Shown here one piece after another: positions 62,729 through 64,000 of a stretch of 64,000 nucleotides of DNA. A program made the translations under genes and the position numbers. The notes beneath the pieces were generated by a model. That model saw only the letters and a program-made list of their open reading frames with translations, was not told the origin of the DNA and did not search any database. The stretch lies in the NCBI GenBank assembly GCA_020086605.1, contig JACBWW010000020.1, positions 14,426,429-14,490,428 on the forward strand, written 5' to 3'. Position 1 is the first letter of the stretch; the number at the start of each line of letters is the position of its first letter. The stretch is from Lanius collurio (Eukaryota > Chordata > Aves > Passeriformes > Laniidae).

Positions 62729-64000
62729 CGCTCTGAGCTGGGAAGGTGGGAGGGAGGTCACCGTGGTCATTGGTGGAGGTCAGTCACATGTGTCACCCAG
62801 CCCCCACTAGCACCTAACCTGGGCCCTGGGGGAGCCTCCCACAGTGCTGGGAGTACAGGCGTCAGGCAGCTGGGAACATTTTATTTGTGAGAAACACACG
62901 CTACTGAAAATCCTGAAAAGCAGGAGGGAGCTGGAGCTCCCAGTCTCCCTGTTCATGTATGTCCTTGGTATAAATTTTCTCCTGCTGAGACACTAAAACT
63001 GACAGCGCCAGCATCTCTGAAGCTGGGGACATGACTTGCCAATTATGTCAGAAGCATAAGCCCCTTCTCTTCTTATTGGAAGTAATTGTGGTTGTATTTC
63101 AGAACACTACCAGAAATTTTGTTTTCTAATATCACAATTCTGTTTAAATGCAAATGGCTATGAATATTTCCTGTATCTTTCTGTAAAAAGTAGTAGAGAA
63201 ACAGTTCTTTCTTCCTTGAAATAAATATAATTCTCTTCACAATCAACTTTTGTGACTTAGCCACTCCTATGATGGCATACAGGTCACACAGAGTGAAAAT
63301 CCTTGGTTTGTCTAATATATTACTAGGGAGTACAACAATCATTGTGTGCCAAACTGGGTTTCCGTCCCAATGTGCAATGTAATGGAGCTCAGCCAAAGGT
63401 TTTACACAGGTCTCTCCTCATTTTCCACTGTTTCAGCATGGGTATTTTTCCTCCATTTCCATACTTACACACTCCACTGGCCTTCCAGCCTCCTCTGAAA
63501 GGTCACATTCTGCTAAATTAGCCACAGAACTCATTCTCAGGCAGGGCTTGCTGACGTCTATTGCAAAAGGGCAGGCCCGGTTAACAAACCTAGTGAATGT
63601 CTTTGTGAGCATTGTGTCAGAGAGGATATGGGTGAAGAGTCAGACATAATGTACTCAGGCTCTACAATATTCCCAAGCACAGTTTCTCAGGTAGAACTCA
63701 CATTTAAGATTGCGAAGTGCAAGTCATTATTCAGCCTGATGAAGAATGAGTTCATTAATGTTTAGAAAGGTGGGAAAGAATAAAGAATCCTGTGGAAGTT
63801 TGTTAAGAGGAAAGCTTTTGGGGTGTTTAAGTGCACTTTGCTCTTTCTTTACTTGTAGGTGACCTAGAAAAGTCAATACATAGCAGGACATGCAGAGCTT
63901 ACAAACCAATAATGCTAGCTAGTACCACCGACAAAATAAAGTGAAATACAGCAGCAAAACCAACCATCTTCCAAAGAAGACCGAGGCTGCAAAGTGATGT
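62729..64000 (+). other. GRXCR1: GRXCR1 intron 1, distal part to window edge
   Basis: The GC-rich tail of the X-box region continues to about 62880, and ordinary AT-rich intronic DNA follows. No exon, repeat family or RNA gene is recognised. Confidence 0.65.

Noticed and set aside
58977..64000. GRXCR1 exon 2 within the window
   Set aside because: I found no glutaredoxin-like peptide with splice sites. Introns of this gene are long in mammals, so the later exons are probably outside.

Overview
The window looks like avian nuclear DNA, probably from a songbird or another neoavian. It is AT-rich and CpG-poor. All the recognisable interspersed repeats are CR1-type LINE fragments plus one probable endogenous-retrovirus LTR, and no mammalian-type SINEs are seen. 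There is one two-base N gap (5529-5530). I saw no bacterial-style operons, CRISPR arrays, rRNA or convincing tRNA genes.

Only one protein-coding gene is secure: the first coding exon of GRXCR1 (glutaredoxin domain-containing cysteine-rich protein 1, a hair-cell stereocilia protein linked to deafness in mammals). It lies on the + strand at 58524-58970 and ends exactly at a splice donor. The remaining exons, which carry the glutaredoxin fold and the cysteine-rich tail, lie beyond the right edge. The last 5 kb is therefore GRXCR1 intron 1, and the first ~58 kb is upstream intergenic DNA.

Layout: 1-4349 unremarkable non-coding DNA; 4350-5470 two CR1 fragments with facing 3' ends, followed by a small hairpin beside the N gap; 5531-14702 non-coding DNA; 14703-17221 a large inverted repeat with two 476-bp arms (about 97.5% identical, no indels) around a 1,567-bp spacer; 17222-37479 non-coding DNA with a long pentanucleotide microsatellite and one unexplained 250-codon minus-strand ORF; 37480-37760 an isolated CpG island with a CTCF-like site; 38462-38750 a third CR1 fragment; 38751-55230 non-coding DNA with a 14-bp tandem repeat; 55231-55556 a GC-rich LTR-like element; 55557-58523 the GRXCR1 upstream region with a POU4-type motif; 58524-58970 the exon; 58971-64000 intron 1 with three regularly spaced RFX X-box-like palindromes.

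The most interesting signals are the near-identical inverted repeat, whose arms carry matching exon-like sequences; the RFX/X-box trio and POU4-like site flanking a hair-cell gene, since both factor families act in hair cells; and the orphan CpG island. Functional readings of these are inference from motifs seen by eye.
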